Below, piece after piece: positions 53,867 to 62,388 of a DNA stretch of 64,000 nucleotides. How positions within the stretch are numbered: the stretch's first letter is position 1; the number at the start of each line of letters is the position of its first letter. A program made the translations under genes and the position numbers. Below the pieces are notes generated by a model, which made no database searches, had not been told where the DNA came from, and saw only the letters and a program-made list of their open reading frames with translations. Origin of the DNA: DASQHY01 sp035602605 (GTDB lineage: Bacteria; Acidobacteriota; Terriglobia; Acidiferrales; UBA7541); contig DATNLZ010000069.1 in assembly GCA_035602605.1 (NCBI GenBank), positions 1 to 64,000 on the forward strand, in the 5' to 3' direction.

Positions 53867-55099
53867 ATGGAATTTGAGTTTAGTGACAAAGTGAATGACC
53901 TGCAGCAGCGCCTGCGGGACTTCATGGACGAGCATATCTATCCAAACGAGCAACGTTTCCATGAAGAGATCCAGCGCGAGCGATGGGCTCCGACGCGAAT
54001 CATTGAAGAGCTGAAGCCCAAAGCGCGTGCTGCAGGACTGTGGAACCTATTCTTACCGAGTGGGACCTCACCCATTAGCGCGGGGCTAACGAATCTGGAG
54101 TATGCACCATTGTGCGAAATCATGGGCCGCAGCGCGATGGCGCCGGAGGTATTTAACTGCTCGGCTCCGGACACCGGAAACATGGAAGCGCTTATACGTT
54201 ATGGTACCGACGAGCAGAAACAGCGCTGGTTGAATCCGCTGCTGGCCGGGGAATTTCGGTCGTGTTTCGCGATGACCGAGCCCGCTGTGGCCTCCTCCGA
54301 TGCAACAAATATCGAGGCGAGCATCCGTCGAGACGGGAACGAATACGTCATCAATGGGCGGAAGTGGTGGTCCTCAGGCGCAGGGGATCCGCGCTGCAAA
54401 GTTGCGATCTTCATGGGCAAGACGGATCCGAGCGCGCCGGTACACAAGCAGCAATCCATGATCCTGGTGCCGATGGATGCAGCAGGAGTGAACATTGTGC
54501 GGTTGCTCACGGTGTTTGGGTATGATCATGCCCCGCATGGGCATGCCGAGATCACGTTTGAACATGTTCGAGTGCCGGCGTCGAACATTTTGCTCGGCGA
54601 GGGACGCGGGTTCGAGATCGCGCAAGGACGACTGGGGCCGGGGCGCATGCATCACTGTATGCGCTGCATCGGAGTCGCTGAGCGGGCGCTTGAAATGATG
54701 TGCAAACGCGTACAATCGCGAGTGGCCTTTGGTAAGCCGCTGGCCGAGCAAGGAACCATTCGCGCGGATATTGCGGCTTCGCGCATGGAAATCGAGCAGG
54801 CTCGCCTGCTGACGCTGAAGGCTGCACATATGATGGACACGGCCGGAAACAAGGCCGCGCGGGCTGAAATTGCGATGATCAAGGTGGTGGCTCCGAACGT
54901 AACCCTGCGGGTTCTGGATCGAGCGATTCAGGCACACGGAGGCGCCGGAGTGTCGCAGGACACATTTCTCGCGGAGGCGTGGGCCAGCGTACGCACATTG
55001 CGATTGGCCGATGGGCCCGACGAAGTGCATAGTGAAGCGATCGCCAAACTCGAACTTGCGAAACGGGGAAAGGCTTCTGCGCAGCCATCGAAGCAGTAG
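53867..55099 (+). CDS. Acyl-CoA dehydrogenase, ACAD10/11-like
   Basis: A 410-residue FAD-dependent acyl-CoA dehydrogenase. CFAMTEPAVASSDATNIEAS, VINGRKWWSSGAGDPRCK, IFMGKTDPSAPVHKQQSM and GRGFEIAQGRLGPGRMHHCMR match the ACAD10/11 branch rather than short-chain enzymes; VLDRAIQAHGGAGVSQD is near the end. ACAD10/11 proteins work with a phosphotransferase (APH) domain on 4-hydroxyacyl-CoAs; here a separate APH-type kinase gene lies nearby (56599-57660). No ribosome site is evident before the ATG; a TATAAT lies 48 bp upstream. Confidence 0.88.
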   Translation: MEFEFSDKVNDLQQRLRDFMDEHIYPNEQRFHEEIQRERWAPTRIIEELKPKARAAGLWNLFLPSGTSPISAGLTNLEYAPLCEIMGRSAMAPEVFNCSAPDTGNMEALIRYGTDEQKQRWLNPLLAGEFRSCFAMTEPAVASSDATNIEASIRRDGNEYVINGRKWWSSGAGDPRCKVAIFMGKTDPSAPVHKQQSMILVPMDAAGVNIVRLLTVFGYDHAPHGHAEITFEHVRVPASNILLGEGRGFEIAQGRLGPGRMHHCMRCIGVAERALEMMCKRVQSRVAFGKPLAEQGTIRADIAASRMEIEQARLLTLKAAHMMDTAGNKAARAEIAMIKVVAPNVTLRVLDRAIQAHGGAGVSQDTFLAEAWASVRTLRLADGPDEVHSEAIAKLELAKRGKASAQPSKQ

Positions 55100-55162
55100 C
55101 GAGACCTTCACAAATGGACAAGATCGAGATAGATTCGAAGGCGGAATCGTTAAGGAGAGCAC

Positions 55163-55939
55163 ATGGCGGGAACAGCACAGAATGTATTGAATATCCCGGG
55201 GCCGCCGAGCTTTGCGACTATTGAAGAGGAGCGTCGGCACCGCAAGCAACATCTGGCAGCAGCCTTCCGGCTTTTTTCGCGTTTCGGATTCGATGAGGGA
55301 GTCGCAGGACACATCACCGCGCGCGATCCGGAACGCCTCGATCATTTCTGGGTCAATCCATTCGGCATGCACTTTGGGCAAATTCGCGCATCCGATCTAC
55401 TATTGGTCAATCATCGCAGCGAAGTCGTGGAAGGAAAGTATCCGGTGAATGGTGCCGCGTTTGCCATTCATTCACAAGTGCATGCCGCGCGACCCGATGT
55501 GGTTGCGGCGGCACACGCTCATTCCATGTATGGCAAGGCATGGGCATCACTTGGCAAGCCGCTCGATCCGATTACCCAGGATTCGTGCGCGTTTTACAAA
55601 GATCACAGCGTGTTCGCTGATTTTACTGGCGTGGTGTACCAAACGTCGGAAGGGGAGCGAATCGCACAGGCGCTCGGGCAGCAGAAGGCGATCATCCTGC
55701 AAAACCATGGACTGCTAACCGTAGGACACAACGTCGACGAGGCAGCGTGGTGGTTTATTACCATGGACCGGAGCTGCCACGCGCAGCTTCTTGCCGAGGC
55801 TGCGGGTAACCCAATTAAGATTGACGATGCCAGCGCAGCTGCAACGCGCCAACAGGTTGGATCGCATATCGCGGGATGGTTCCAGTTTCAACCGCTCCTT
55901 GCGTTCATCGTTCGTGAGCAGCCGGATTTGCTCGAATAA
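55163..55939 (+). CDS. Class II aldolase/adducin-family protein
   Basis: A 258-residue protein with the class II aldolase fold: FGFDEGVAGHITARDPERLD, HSQVHAARPDVVAAAHAHS (zinc His pair) and ILQNHGLLTVGHNVDEA. Many family members are sugar-phosphate aldolases, but those near acyl-CoA genes have unknown substrates. GGAGAG precedes the ATG. It follows the acyl-CoA dehydrogenase by 63 bp on the same strand, so the two are probably co-transcribed with the MaoC gene. Confidence 0.83.
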   Translation: MAGTAQNVLNIPGPPSFATIEEERRHRKQHLAAAFRLFSRFGFDEGVAGHITARDPERLDHFWVNPFGMHFGQIRASDLLLVNHRSEVVEGKYPVNGAAFAIHSQVHAARPDVVAAAHAHSMYGKAWASLGKPLDPITQDSCAFYKDHSVFADFTGVVYQTSEGERIAQALGQQKAIILQNHGLLTVGHNVDEAAWWFITMDRSCHAQLLAEAAGNPIKIDDASAAATRQQVGSHIAGWFQFQPLLAFIVREQPDLLE

Positions 55940-56072
55940 TTTCCCAGCTTCCGATGGGATTCGAACCGCGGACGAGGTAAGCCGGATTTTATCAAGCGAA
56001 GGCTGCCGTGATCGAGTCGCGGCGTCGCGCCCACACGTTTCGGTCAGCGCTCTTTTTGAACACCGGGATTCC

Positions 56073-56546
56073 ATGGCCGCAATTGTCGTAGAGTCAGCGC
56101 ATTCGCTAAAGGATTTCGTGGGACGCGAAATCCCGCCAACCGATTGGCTCACGCTGACCCAAGAACGGATTCACAAATTCGCAGAAGCCACTTCCGATCC
56201 GCAGTGGATCCATCTGGACCGCGACCGCGCTGGGCACGAATCACCCTACGGCACAACGATTGCGCACGGGTTTTTGACACTTTCGCTCTTGAGCTATTTC
56301 ATGAAACAGGCGCTGGAGATTCGCGCCAGTCTACGAATGGCCGTGAACTATGGGCTGAATCGCGTGCGCTTCCCTTCTCCTGTTCTTGCTGATTCGAGGA
56401 TACGGGCGCGTTTTACGGTTCTTTCGGTCAAGGACCTTGCGGATAGTTTGGAAACAACATTTTCTGTGGCGATCGAGAGAGAAGGTTCGGATAAGCCGTG
56501 CTGCGTCGCGGAATGGATCGTGCGCTACTACCACAAGGCTGGTTGA
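56073..56546 (+). CDS. MaoC-like hotdog-fold enoyl-CoA hydratase
   Basis: ATG 56073 gives a 157-residue hotdog protein. A frame open further upstream overlaps the aldolase gene and has no family sequence. The hydratase-2 motif is present: ATSDPQWIHLD with the catalytic Asp, and YGTTIAHGFLTLSLL with the catalytic His. It should hydrate 2-enoyl-CoA to (R)-3-hydroxyacyl-CoA. It ends 53 bp from the convergent kinase gene. Confidence 0.85.
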   Translation: MAAIVVESAHSLKDFVGREIPPTDWLTLTQERIHKFAEATSDPQWIHLDRDRAGHESPYGTTIAHGFLTLSLLSYFMKQALEIRASLRMAVNYGLNRVRFPSPVLADSRIRARFTVLSVKDLADSLETTFSVAIEREGSDKPCCVAEWIVRYYHKAG

Positions 56547-56598
56547 CCACTGGTTTGCCATTGCGCCTGAAAGATTCAACGGCAACACCCAACAACTG

Positions 56599-57660
56599 CT
56601 AAGAGGAACAGGCGCTATGCCATGAAGCTTGGAGCAGGGCCTTGACCCACTTGGGCATCGCGGCAAATCGCGCGTCCTTCGTGAGCCCCTGATGATAGCG
56701 GTAGTAGAGTTGTTGTGCGATCACGGCCAGTTTGAATCGCGCAAACGTAAGATAAAACGCCATGTTGGAAACGTTTCGCCCCGTTTGCTGCGCGTAGCGT
56801 TCTACGAGTTTCTGGCGGGTGAGGCTCCCGGGAGAATTGGACGGGCCCGAGCGCATTGTTTGCAGCTCATCCGAGTCGTCGGGATCCACCCAGTAGGCTA
56901 AAGCTGTGCCGAGATCGCTGAGCGGATCGCCGATCGTGCACATCTCCCAATCTAAGACACCTACAATTTTTGTAATGTCGGCGGGATCGAGCACCAAGTT
57001 GTCATACTTGTAGTCGTTATGGATGAGAGCGGCGTCGCTCGCAGCAGGTATATTCTGTTTCATCCAATGAGCAATCTGATCGACCTCTGGTAACTCTTCA
57101 GTCTGAGAACCGCGATAGCGTTCAATCCAACCTTTTACTTGCCGTTCGAGGTAGCCCTGTGGCTTGCCGAGATCTGCCAAACCGATTTGCGAATAATCCA
57201 AGCGATGGAGCCGGGCAAGATTATCGATGAACGATTCGCTCAAGCTCCTGGTAGTCTCGCGCGGAAAAGGCAAGCCGGAAGGCGGATCCCTGCGAATAAT
57301 AATTCCGCGAATCATTTTCATTAGAAAAAAAGGCGCGCCCAAAACCTCGTTATTATCGCAGTAGAGCTGCACCTCCGGTGCTGGCGGATACGCGGGATGC
57401 AGTTTCGAGAGAACGCGGTACTCGCGCGCCATGTCGTGTGCGGATTTTACTTTGCTGCCAAATGGCGGGCGGCGCAACACCATTTCACAGTTTCCGACAC
57501 GAACCAAGTAGGTCAGGTTGGAATGACCGCTCGGGAATTGCTCCACGGAAAGAGGGCCATTTCTGTCCGCGAGATGGCTCCGCAAAAAGGGCTCAAGCTT
57601 GCCCAGGTCGAGCTCTTCACCGGCTCGCACCGCGGCGGGATGGTCCAAGAATTCAGGCAT
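56599..57660 (-). CDS. APH-type phosphotransferase, ACAD10/11- or LvaA-like kinase
   Basis: ATG 57660 gives 353 residues; upstream residues in the same frame are not family-like. The aminoglycoside-phosphotransferase fold is clear: FPSGHSNLTYLV (glycine-rich region), VLRRPP with a Lys/Arg pair, ALIHNDYKYDNLVLD (catalytic Asp and Asn) and LDWEMCTIGDPLSDLG (metal Asp). Relatives phosphorylate the 4-hydroxyl of 4-hydroxyacyl-CoA. It lies 38 bp downstream of the FadB/J-like gene on the same strand. Confidence 0.85.
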   Translation of the reverse strand: MPEFLDHPAAVRAGEELDLGKLEPFLRSHLADRNGPLSVEQFPSGHSNLTYLVRVGNCEMVLRRPPFGSKVKSAHDMAREYRVLSKLHPAYPPAPEVQLYCDNNEVLGAPFFLMKMIRGIIIRRDPPSGLPFPRETTRSLSESFIDNLARLHRLDYSQIGLADLGKPQGYLERQVKGWIERYRGSQTEELPEVDQIAHWMKQNIPAASDAALIHNDYKYDNLVLDPADITKIVGVLDWEMCTIGDPLSDLGTALAYWVDPDDSDELQTMRSGPSNSPGSLTRQKLVERYAQQTGRNVSNMAFYLTFARFKLAVIAQQLYYRYHQGLTKDARFAAMPKWVKALLQASWHSACSS

Positions 57661-57698
57661 GTCTAGAGCGCATTCTTGCGTGTTTGGTTTTGAAGGAG

Positions 57699-59822
57699 CT
57701 AGGCCGCCGCGCCCTGATCTCGGTTGAATTCGGCGAACGTCTTGCACTGATCCGCTAAACGCTTCAGCAGCGGAGCGGGCTCCCAAATTTGGCCGTGCTG
57801 CTTGCGGAATTCGCAGACGCGTTCGTACACTTTGTCTAGGCCCACCGTGTCGGCGTACCACATCGGCCCGCCGCGATACGCCGGAAATCCGTAACCGAAA
57901 ACGTAGATAATGTCTATATCGACCGCGCGCAACGCGAAACCCTCTTCGAGGATGCGAGCACCCTCATTGACCAACGCGTAGATACAGCGATCGACGATTT
58001 CATCGGCGGAGATATCGCGCTGCGGAATACCGGATTCGACGGCGAAGTTTCGCAGCAGCAGCGCAACTTCAGGATCCGCAATCGCGCGGCGGTTTTCATC
58101 ATATCTGTACCATCCTGCTCCGGTCTTCTGACCGTAGCGACCTAGTTCACACAACTTATCTTCGGCGATTGGCTGGCGAATCCCTGTCTTTTGCAGATGA
58201 CGATATTCTTTTCGGATGCGCCAGCCCACGTCGAGACCGGCGAGATCGCCGGTTGCGAGAGGCCCCATGGCCATTCCGTAATCGTAAAGCGCTTTGTCGA
58301 TAGCTTCGATACTTGCTCCCTCTTCCGCGAGAAATTGTGCTTCGCGTCGGTACGGTCCAAACATACGATTAGCCACAAAGCCCATGCAGTTGCCAACGAG
58401 GACCCCCACTTTGCCAAGTTTCTTGGAGAGCTTCATGCACGTAGCAAGGACTTCCTTGCTGGTAGCGGCGCCGCGCACAATCTCCAGCAGACGCATGATG
58501 TTGGCAGGGCTGAAAAAATGCGTGCCGATCACGAACTGGGGGCGCGACGTGGCCGACATGATCTCGTCAATATTCAGGGTTGAAGTGTTGCTCGCGAGAA
58601 TGGCGCCAGCCTTGCACACGCGATCGAGTTCCCCAAACACTTGCTTCTTCAGCACCATGCTCTCAAACACGGCTTCGACCACCATGTCGACGTTTTGGAA
58701 GCCTCCGTAGCTGAGTGTGTGCTGAATCAGCCTTAAGCGCTCGTCGACAAACTGCTGCGTGAAGCGGCCGCGCTTAACCGAGCCGGCATAATTCTTATGA
58801 ATATTCGCTAGACCACGATCAAGTGCCGCTTGGTCACTTTCTTTCAGCAGCACGGGGATGCCGGCGTTGGCAAACACCATGGCGATACCCCCGCCCATTG
58901 TTCCCGCGCCGACTACCGCAACGGAATTGACGGGGATGACCGGCGTTTCTTTCGGGATGTCCGGTATCTTGGCAACTTCGCGCTCGCCGAAGAACAGGTG
59001 AATCAGAGCCTTGGATTGATCCGAAAAGAGGCACTCCATGAAAAGCTTTCGCTCAACCTCACAGCCTTCCTCGAATGACATTTTCGTGGCCGCTTCGATC
59101 GCATCTATGGCCGCTAGCGGCGCAATCTGCCCGCGGTGTTTTTTTCTGACGGCTTCGCGTGCTGCGTTGAAGATAGGGGCATTTTGTTCAAGTGTTTCCA
59201 ACTTGACGTCTTGTTCGCGCGTCTTGGGCGCGCGCCTTCCGCTGACTTCACGCGCAAAATCCAGCGCGCCGGCCAAAAGATCTCCATCAATCAATCGGTC
59301 GACAATGCCAAGCTTCAGCGCCTCCCCCGCGTTAACCGGGTTGCCCTCGGCGCACATCTCGATGGCCTTGGCGATACCCGCAAGCCGAGGCAAGCGCTGC
59401 GTTCCACCGGCACCTGGTATGAGACCGAGCTTTACTTCCGGCTGGCCCACCTGCGCACCGGGTGCGGCAACGCGGTAATGTCCGGCCATGGCCAGCTCCA
59501 ACCCGCCGCCAAACGCCGTTCCATGAATGGCCATCACGACGGACTTGCGGCAATCCTCGATTCGCAACAACAAAGGAAGCAGTCCGGCGGCTCGCGATTT
59601 CCCTGAAGTGATCTTGCCAAATTCCTTGATGTCGGCGCCGGCAACGAAGGTGCGGCCGCTGCCAATTAGAACGGCGGCTTCGATGCTGTCATCTTTGTCG
59701 ATCTGCGCAATCGCTTCGGAAATGGCGTCGGCCACCGCAGGGCTTAAGGCGTTAACCGGCGGGTTATCGATCGTGATGATTGCGATACTGTGGTCTTTTT
59801 TGATTTGGACTAGATCCGGCAT
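57699..59822 (-). CDS. Bifunctional enoyl-CoA hydratase/3-hydroxyacyl-CoA dehydrogenase (FadB/FadJ-like)
   Basis: A 707-residue fusion. The N-terminal crotonase domain (about 1-190) has AIHGTAFGGGLELAMAGHYR and VGQPEVKLGLIPGAGGTQR with both catalytic Glu residues. The 3-hydroxyacyl-CoA dehydrogenase part starts with VAVVGAGTMGGGIAMVFANAG, contains THFFSPANIMRLLEIV (catalytic His and Glu), and ends in two C-terminal dimerisation repeats. ATG 59822 is chosen because GGGAGA precedes it; ATG 59840 would add six residues. It performs the middle two steps of beta-oxidation. No thiolase gene follows directly in the window. Confidence 0.9.
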   Translation of the reverse strand: MPDLVQIKKDHSIAIITIDNPPVNALSPAVADAISEAIAQIDKDDSIEAAVLIGSGRTFVAGADIKEFGKITSGKSRAAGLLPLLLRIEDCRKSVVMAIHGTAFGGGLELAMAGHYRVAAPGAQVGQPEVKLGLIPGAGGTQRLPRLAGIAKAIEMCAEGNPVNAGEALKLGIVDRLIDGDLLAGALDFAREVSGRRAPKTREQDVKLETLEQNAPIFNAAREAVRKKHRGQIAPLAAIDAIEAATKMSFEEGCEVERKLFMECLFSDQSKALIHLFFGEREVAKIPDIPKETPVIPVNSVAVVGAGTMGGGIAMVFANAGIPVLLKESDQAALDRGLANIHKNYAGSVKRGRFTQQFVDERLRLIQHTLSYGGFQNVDMVVEAVFESMVLKKQVFGELDRVCKAGAILASNTSTLNIDEIMSATSRPQFVIGTHFFSPANIMRLLEIVRGAATSKEVLATCMKLSKKLGKVGVLVGNCMGFVANRMFGPYRREAQFLAEEGASIEAIDKALYDYGMAMGPLATGDLAGLDVGWRIRKEYRHLQKTGIRQPIAEDKLCELGRYGQKTGAGWYRYDENRRAIADPEVALLLRNFAVESGIPQRDISADEIVDRCIYALVNEGARILEEGFALRAVDIDIIYVFGYGFPAYRGGPMWYADTVGLDKVYERVCEFRKQHGQIWEPAPLLKRLADQCKTFAEFNRDQGAAA

Positions 59823-59876
59823 GGCGAGAAATTCTCCCATAGTGAATTTCGTTACGCTTTGGCAAACGTCGCGCCG

Positions 59877-61502
59877 CTACGAACGAGTTTTTGTGTCCGC
59901 CGGCGCGGAGAATCCAAGTCGAATAGTTTCCCGGCCTTGCCAGTATTTCTTGCGCAAGTCTTTTTTTAGAATTTTTCCGGTTCCAGTCTTGGGCAGGCTG
60001 TCAAGAAATTCAACCGACCTGGGACACTTATAGTGTGCCAGACGCGTGCGGCAAAAATCGAGCAGCTCCGTTTGCGTAATGTTGGAAGCCGGTTTCAGCG
60101 TCACCAGCGCCTTGGGCACTTCTCCCCATTTATCATCGGGGACCGGAATCACAGCGACCTCATATACCGACGGGTGTGCCAGCAAGGCCTTTTCCACCTC
60201 CAACGATGAAATGTTCTCCCCGCCGCTGACAATGATGTCTTTCTTTCGGTCTACGATGAGGAGATAACCATCTTCGTTCCAGGTAGCCATGTCGCCGGTG
60301 TGAAACCACCCCCCGCGCATGGCCTCGGCAGTCGCTTCCGGCTGGCGCCAGTAACCCTCCATGACGCCATCGCTGCGAGCGATGACTTCCCCGATTGTTT
60401 TTCCATCACGGGGCACATCCTTGTCATCCGCGTCCACAACGCGAATCTCCACACCAGGGATCGCGAACCCGGTCATCGCCTGACCCGCATAACGTTCCGC
60501 TCCCTGCCAATTGAGTCCTGGTTTTATGGGAGAAATTGACAGCACAGGAGCGGTCTCGGTCAACCCGTATCCGGAAAAACACGTGCACCCCAGCTTTTCT
60601 TCTACTTCGCGCACCAAAGTAGGCGAGGATGCCGCGCCGCCGATAGTGATTCGCCGGAGACTACTTAAATCATAGTTGTGAAGCTCAGGCGAGTTCACCA
60701 GAGCCGTTGCCATGGTAGGCACGAGACTGCAAGAGTGCACACGCTCTTGCTGGATGAGCCGGAAAACCTCCGCCGGATCAAAGCGCCCGATCATGACGTG
60801 CGTGCCGCCTTGAAATGTCAGGAAATGGGCCACGCCCCAGCCATTGGCATGGAACAGCGGAATGGTGTGCAGCTCGACGGTTTCCACGCCGGTTTGGAAA
60901 GCCAGGCAGACATCGAGGGAATGGAGGTAAACGTTTCTGTGGCTCAGCATCACCCCTTTGGGATTGGCGCTGGTGCCGCTGGTATAAAAAAGCTCGGCCA
61001 GCGAAGTTTCATCGAAACTCATGATGTCGGCGCGGTAAGGCGCAGCCGCCGCCAGCATTTGCTCATAATTTTGGGAGGACAACCAGTCTGCCTTCGGCTG
61101 CCCATCGAGGAGAGAAAAAGTTTGAATCGATGGCACGCTCTTGCGAAAACAATCCACCATACCGAGAAATTGTTTTTCAAGGAAGAGAAACGTCGCCCCA
61201 GCATCATTCAGGATGTAAGCGAGCTCCGGCGGCGCGAGACGAATATTCAGCGGCAATAACACCGCTCCCGCTTCCAGCACACCGTAATAGGCCTCGAGCA
61301 GCCGATGACAATTGGTGCTTAGGAACGCAACTCGATCCCCAGGTCCGACCCCGGCTCCGCGTAGCGCACCAGCCAAACGCGCTGCCCGCTCCGCAAACTG
61401 CGCATACGTAAACCGCTCATTTCCGCACACCACCGCCGTCTTTCGGGGATACTGTTGCTCGGCATAGCGCAAAAAGCGGACCGGTGTAAGTGGGATGATC
61501 AT
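59877..61502 (-). CDS. AMP-binding acyl-CoA ligase
   Basis: A 541-residue member of the ANL superfamily. The ATP loop is FYTSGTSANPKGVMLSHRN, followed by the FSGYGLTETAPVLS motif, the hinge region VDRKKDIIVSGGENISSLEVE, and the catalytic Lys in PKTGTGKILKKDL. Length and motifs fit long- or medium-chain fatty-acid CoA ligases. It should activate the substrate of this gene cluster. It is 12 bp downstream of the SDR gene and 54 bp upstream of the FadB/J-like gene on the same strand, giving a four-gene run with the kinase. Confidence 0.88.
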   Translation of the reverse strand: MIIPLTPVRFLRYAEQQYPRKTAVVCGNERFTYAQFAERAARLAGALRGAGVGPGDRVAFLSTNCHRLLEAYYGVLEAGAVLLPLNIRLAPPELAYILNDAGATFLFLEKQFLGMVDCFRKSVPSIQTFSLLDGQPKADWLSSQNYEQMLAAAAPYRADIMSFDETSLAELFYTSGTSANPKGVMLSHRNVYLHSLDVCLAFQTGVETVELHTIPLFHANGWGVAHFLTFQGGTHVMIGRFDPAEVFRLIQQERVHSCSLVPTMATALVNSPELHNYDLSSLRRITIGGAASSPTLVREVEEKLGCTCFSGYGLTETAPVLSISPIKPGLNWQGAERYAGQAMTGFAIPGVEIRVVDADDKDVPRDGKTIGEVIARSDGVMEGYWRQPEATAEAMRGGWFHTGDMATWNEDGYLLIVDRKKDIIVSGGENISSLEVEKALLAHPSVYEVAVIPVPDDKWGEVPKALVTLKPASNITQTELLDFCRTRLAHYKCPRSVEFLDSLPKTGTGKILKKDLRKKYWQGRETIRLGFSAPADTKTRS

Positions 61503-61514
61503 GACGTGTAATCT

Positions 61515-62282
61515 TTAGGCGGTTTGTCCCCCGTCGACGACGAGCACATGACCAGTGATGAAATCCGAAGCGTCTGAAGCGAGGAAGACCGCGGCACCTT
61601 TCAGGTCATGGTCATTGCCGAAGCGGCCCAACGGAATTCTTGTCAGCAGATTTTCTTTGTTTCGCTCGATCACGACCTGCGACATGCTTGTGGGGAACCA
61701 TCCGGGAGCGATGGCATTCACCTGAATATTGTGTACGCCCCATTTGCAGGCCAGGTCCTTGGTGAAGGCAATTATTCCACCCTTGCTGGCGTGATATCCG
61801 ATGGCTTGAAAATCCGGCGGAGCGCCACGCAATCCGGCCACCGAAGCAATGTTAATAATCTTGCCGCGGCGCTCGGCAATCATGCTTTTCCCCACAGCTT
61901 GCGAGAACAGAAACGTTCCGGTCAGATTGGTTTCTATCACTTTGTTCCAATGCTCGAGGCGCATTTCTTCGACGGGGGCGCCCCATGAAGTGCCTGCATT
62001 GTTGATCAGAATATCGATCCGCCCGAACTGCGACAGAGCTGTATCCACAACTTCCCGAACGTTTTCTGGATTCTTGACGTCGCAGGCGAGCGCCACAGTT
62101 TTTACGCCGAGTGAACGCAATTCGTCGGCAGCCTGCTGGCACCGCTCTTTCTTGCGAGCGCAGAGAACTAGATGCGCGCCCATTTCCGCCAGCCCCTCGG
62201 CCATTTGGCGCCCCAGCCCGATGGAGCCTCCGGTGACCAGGGCGACGCGCTCGGCGAGGTTAAATTGTTGGCGAACATTCAT
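61515..62282 (-). CDS. SDR-family oxidoreductase
   Basis: A 255-residue classical short-chain dehydrogenase/reductase. The cofactor motif is TGGSIGLGRQ, the NNAG motif is NNAGTSWGAP, the catalytic Ser is in INIASVAG, and YHASKGG supplies Tyr and Lys. FabG- or 3-hydroxybutyrate-dehydrogenase-like activity is possible; the acceptor is unknown. It is the first gene of the run SDR, ligase, FadB/J-like, kinase. No strong ribosome site is visible. Confidence 0.85.
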   Translation of the reverse strand: MNVRQQFNLAERVALVTGGSIGLGRQMAEGLAEMGAHLVLCARKKERCQQAADELRSLGVKTVALACDVKNPENVREVVDTALSQFGRIDILINNAGTSWGAPVEEMRLEHWNKVIETNLTGTFLFSQAVGKSMIAERRGKIINIASVAGLRGAPPDFQAIGYHASKGGIIAFTKDLACKWGVHNIQVNAIAPGWFPTSMSQVVIERNKENLLTRIPLGRFGNDHDLKGAAVFLASDASDFITGHVLVVDGGQTA

Positions 62283-62388
62283 GTTCGGCCATACTCGGGC
62301 ATCTCAAACACAACGTCGCAGTGCATGCACAGATTGAGAGAGTCAGTCTTAGATATAGCAGTACGGCTGCGTCGACCCGTGCAGCGCG

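Noticed and set aside
54374..55381. A 335-codon minus frame across the acyl-CoA dehydrogenase and aldolase genes
   Set aside because: It spans two well-supported plus-strand genes and has a Cys/His/Arg-rich composition typical of antisense frames.
55950..55975. A GGATTCGAACC sequence resembling the T-arm of a tRNA (minus strand) after the class II aldolase gene
   Set aside because: The five bases on either side of TTCGAAT pair at only two positions, and no acceptor or anticodon arms can be folded around it.
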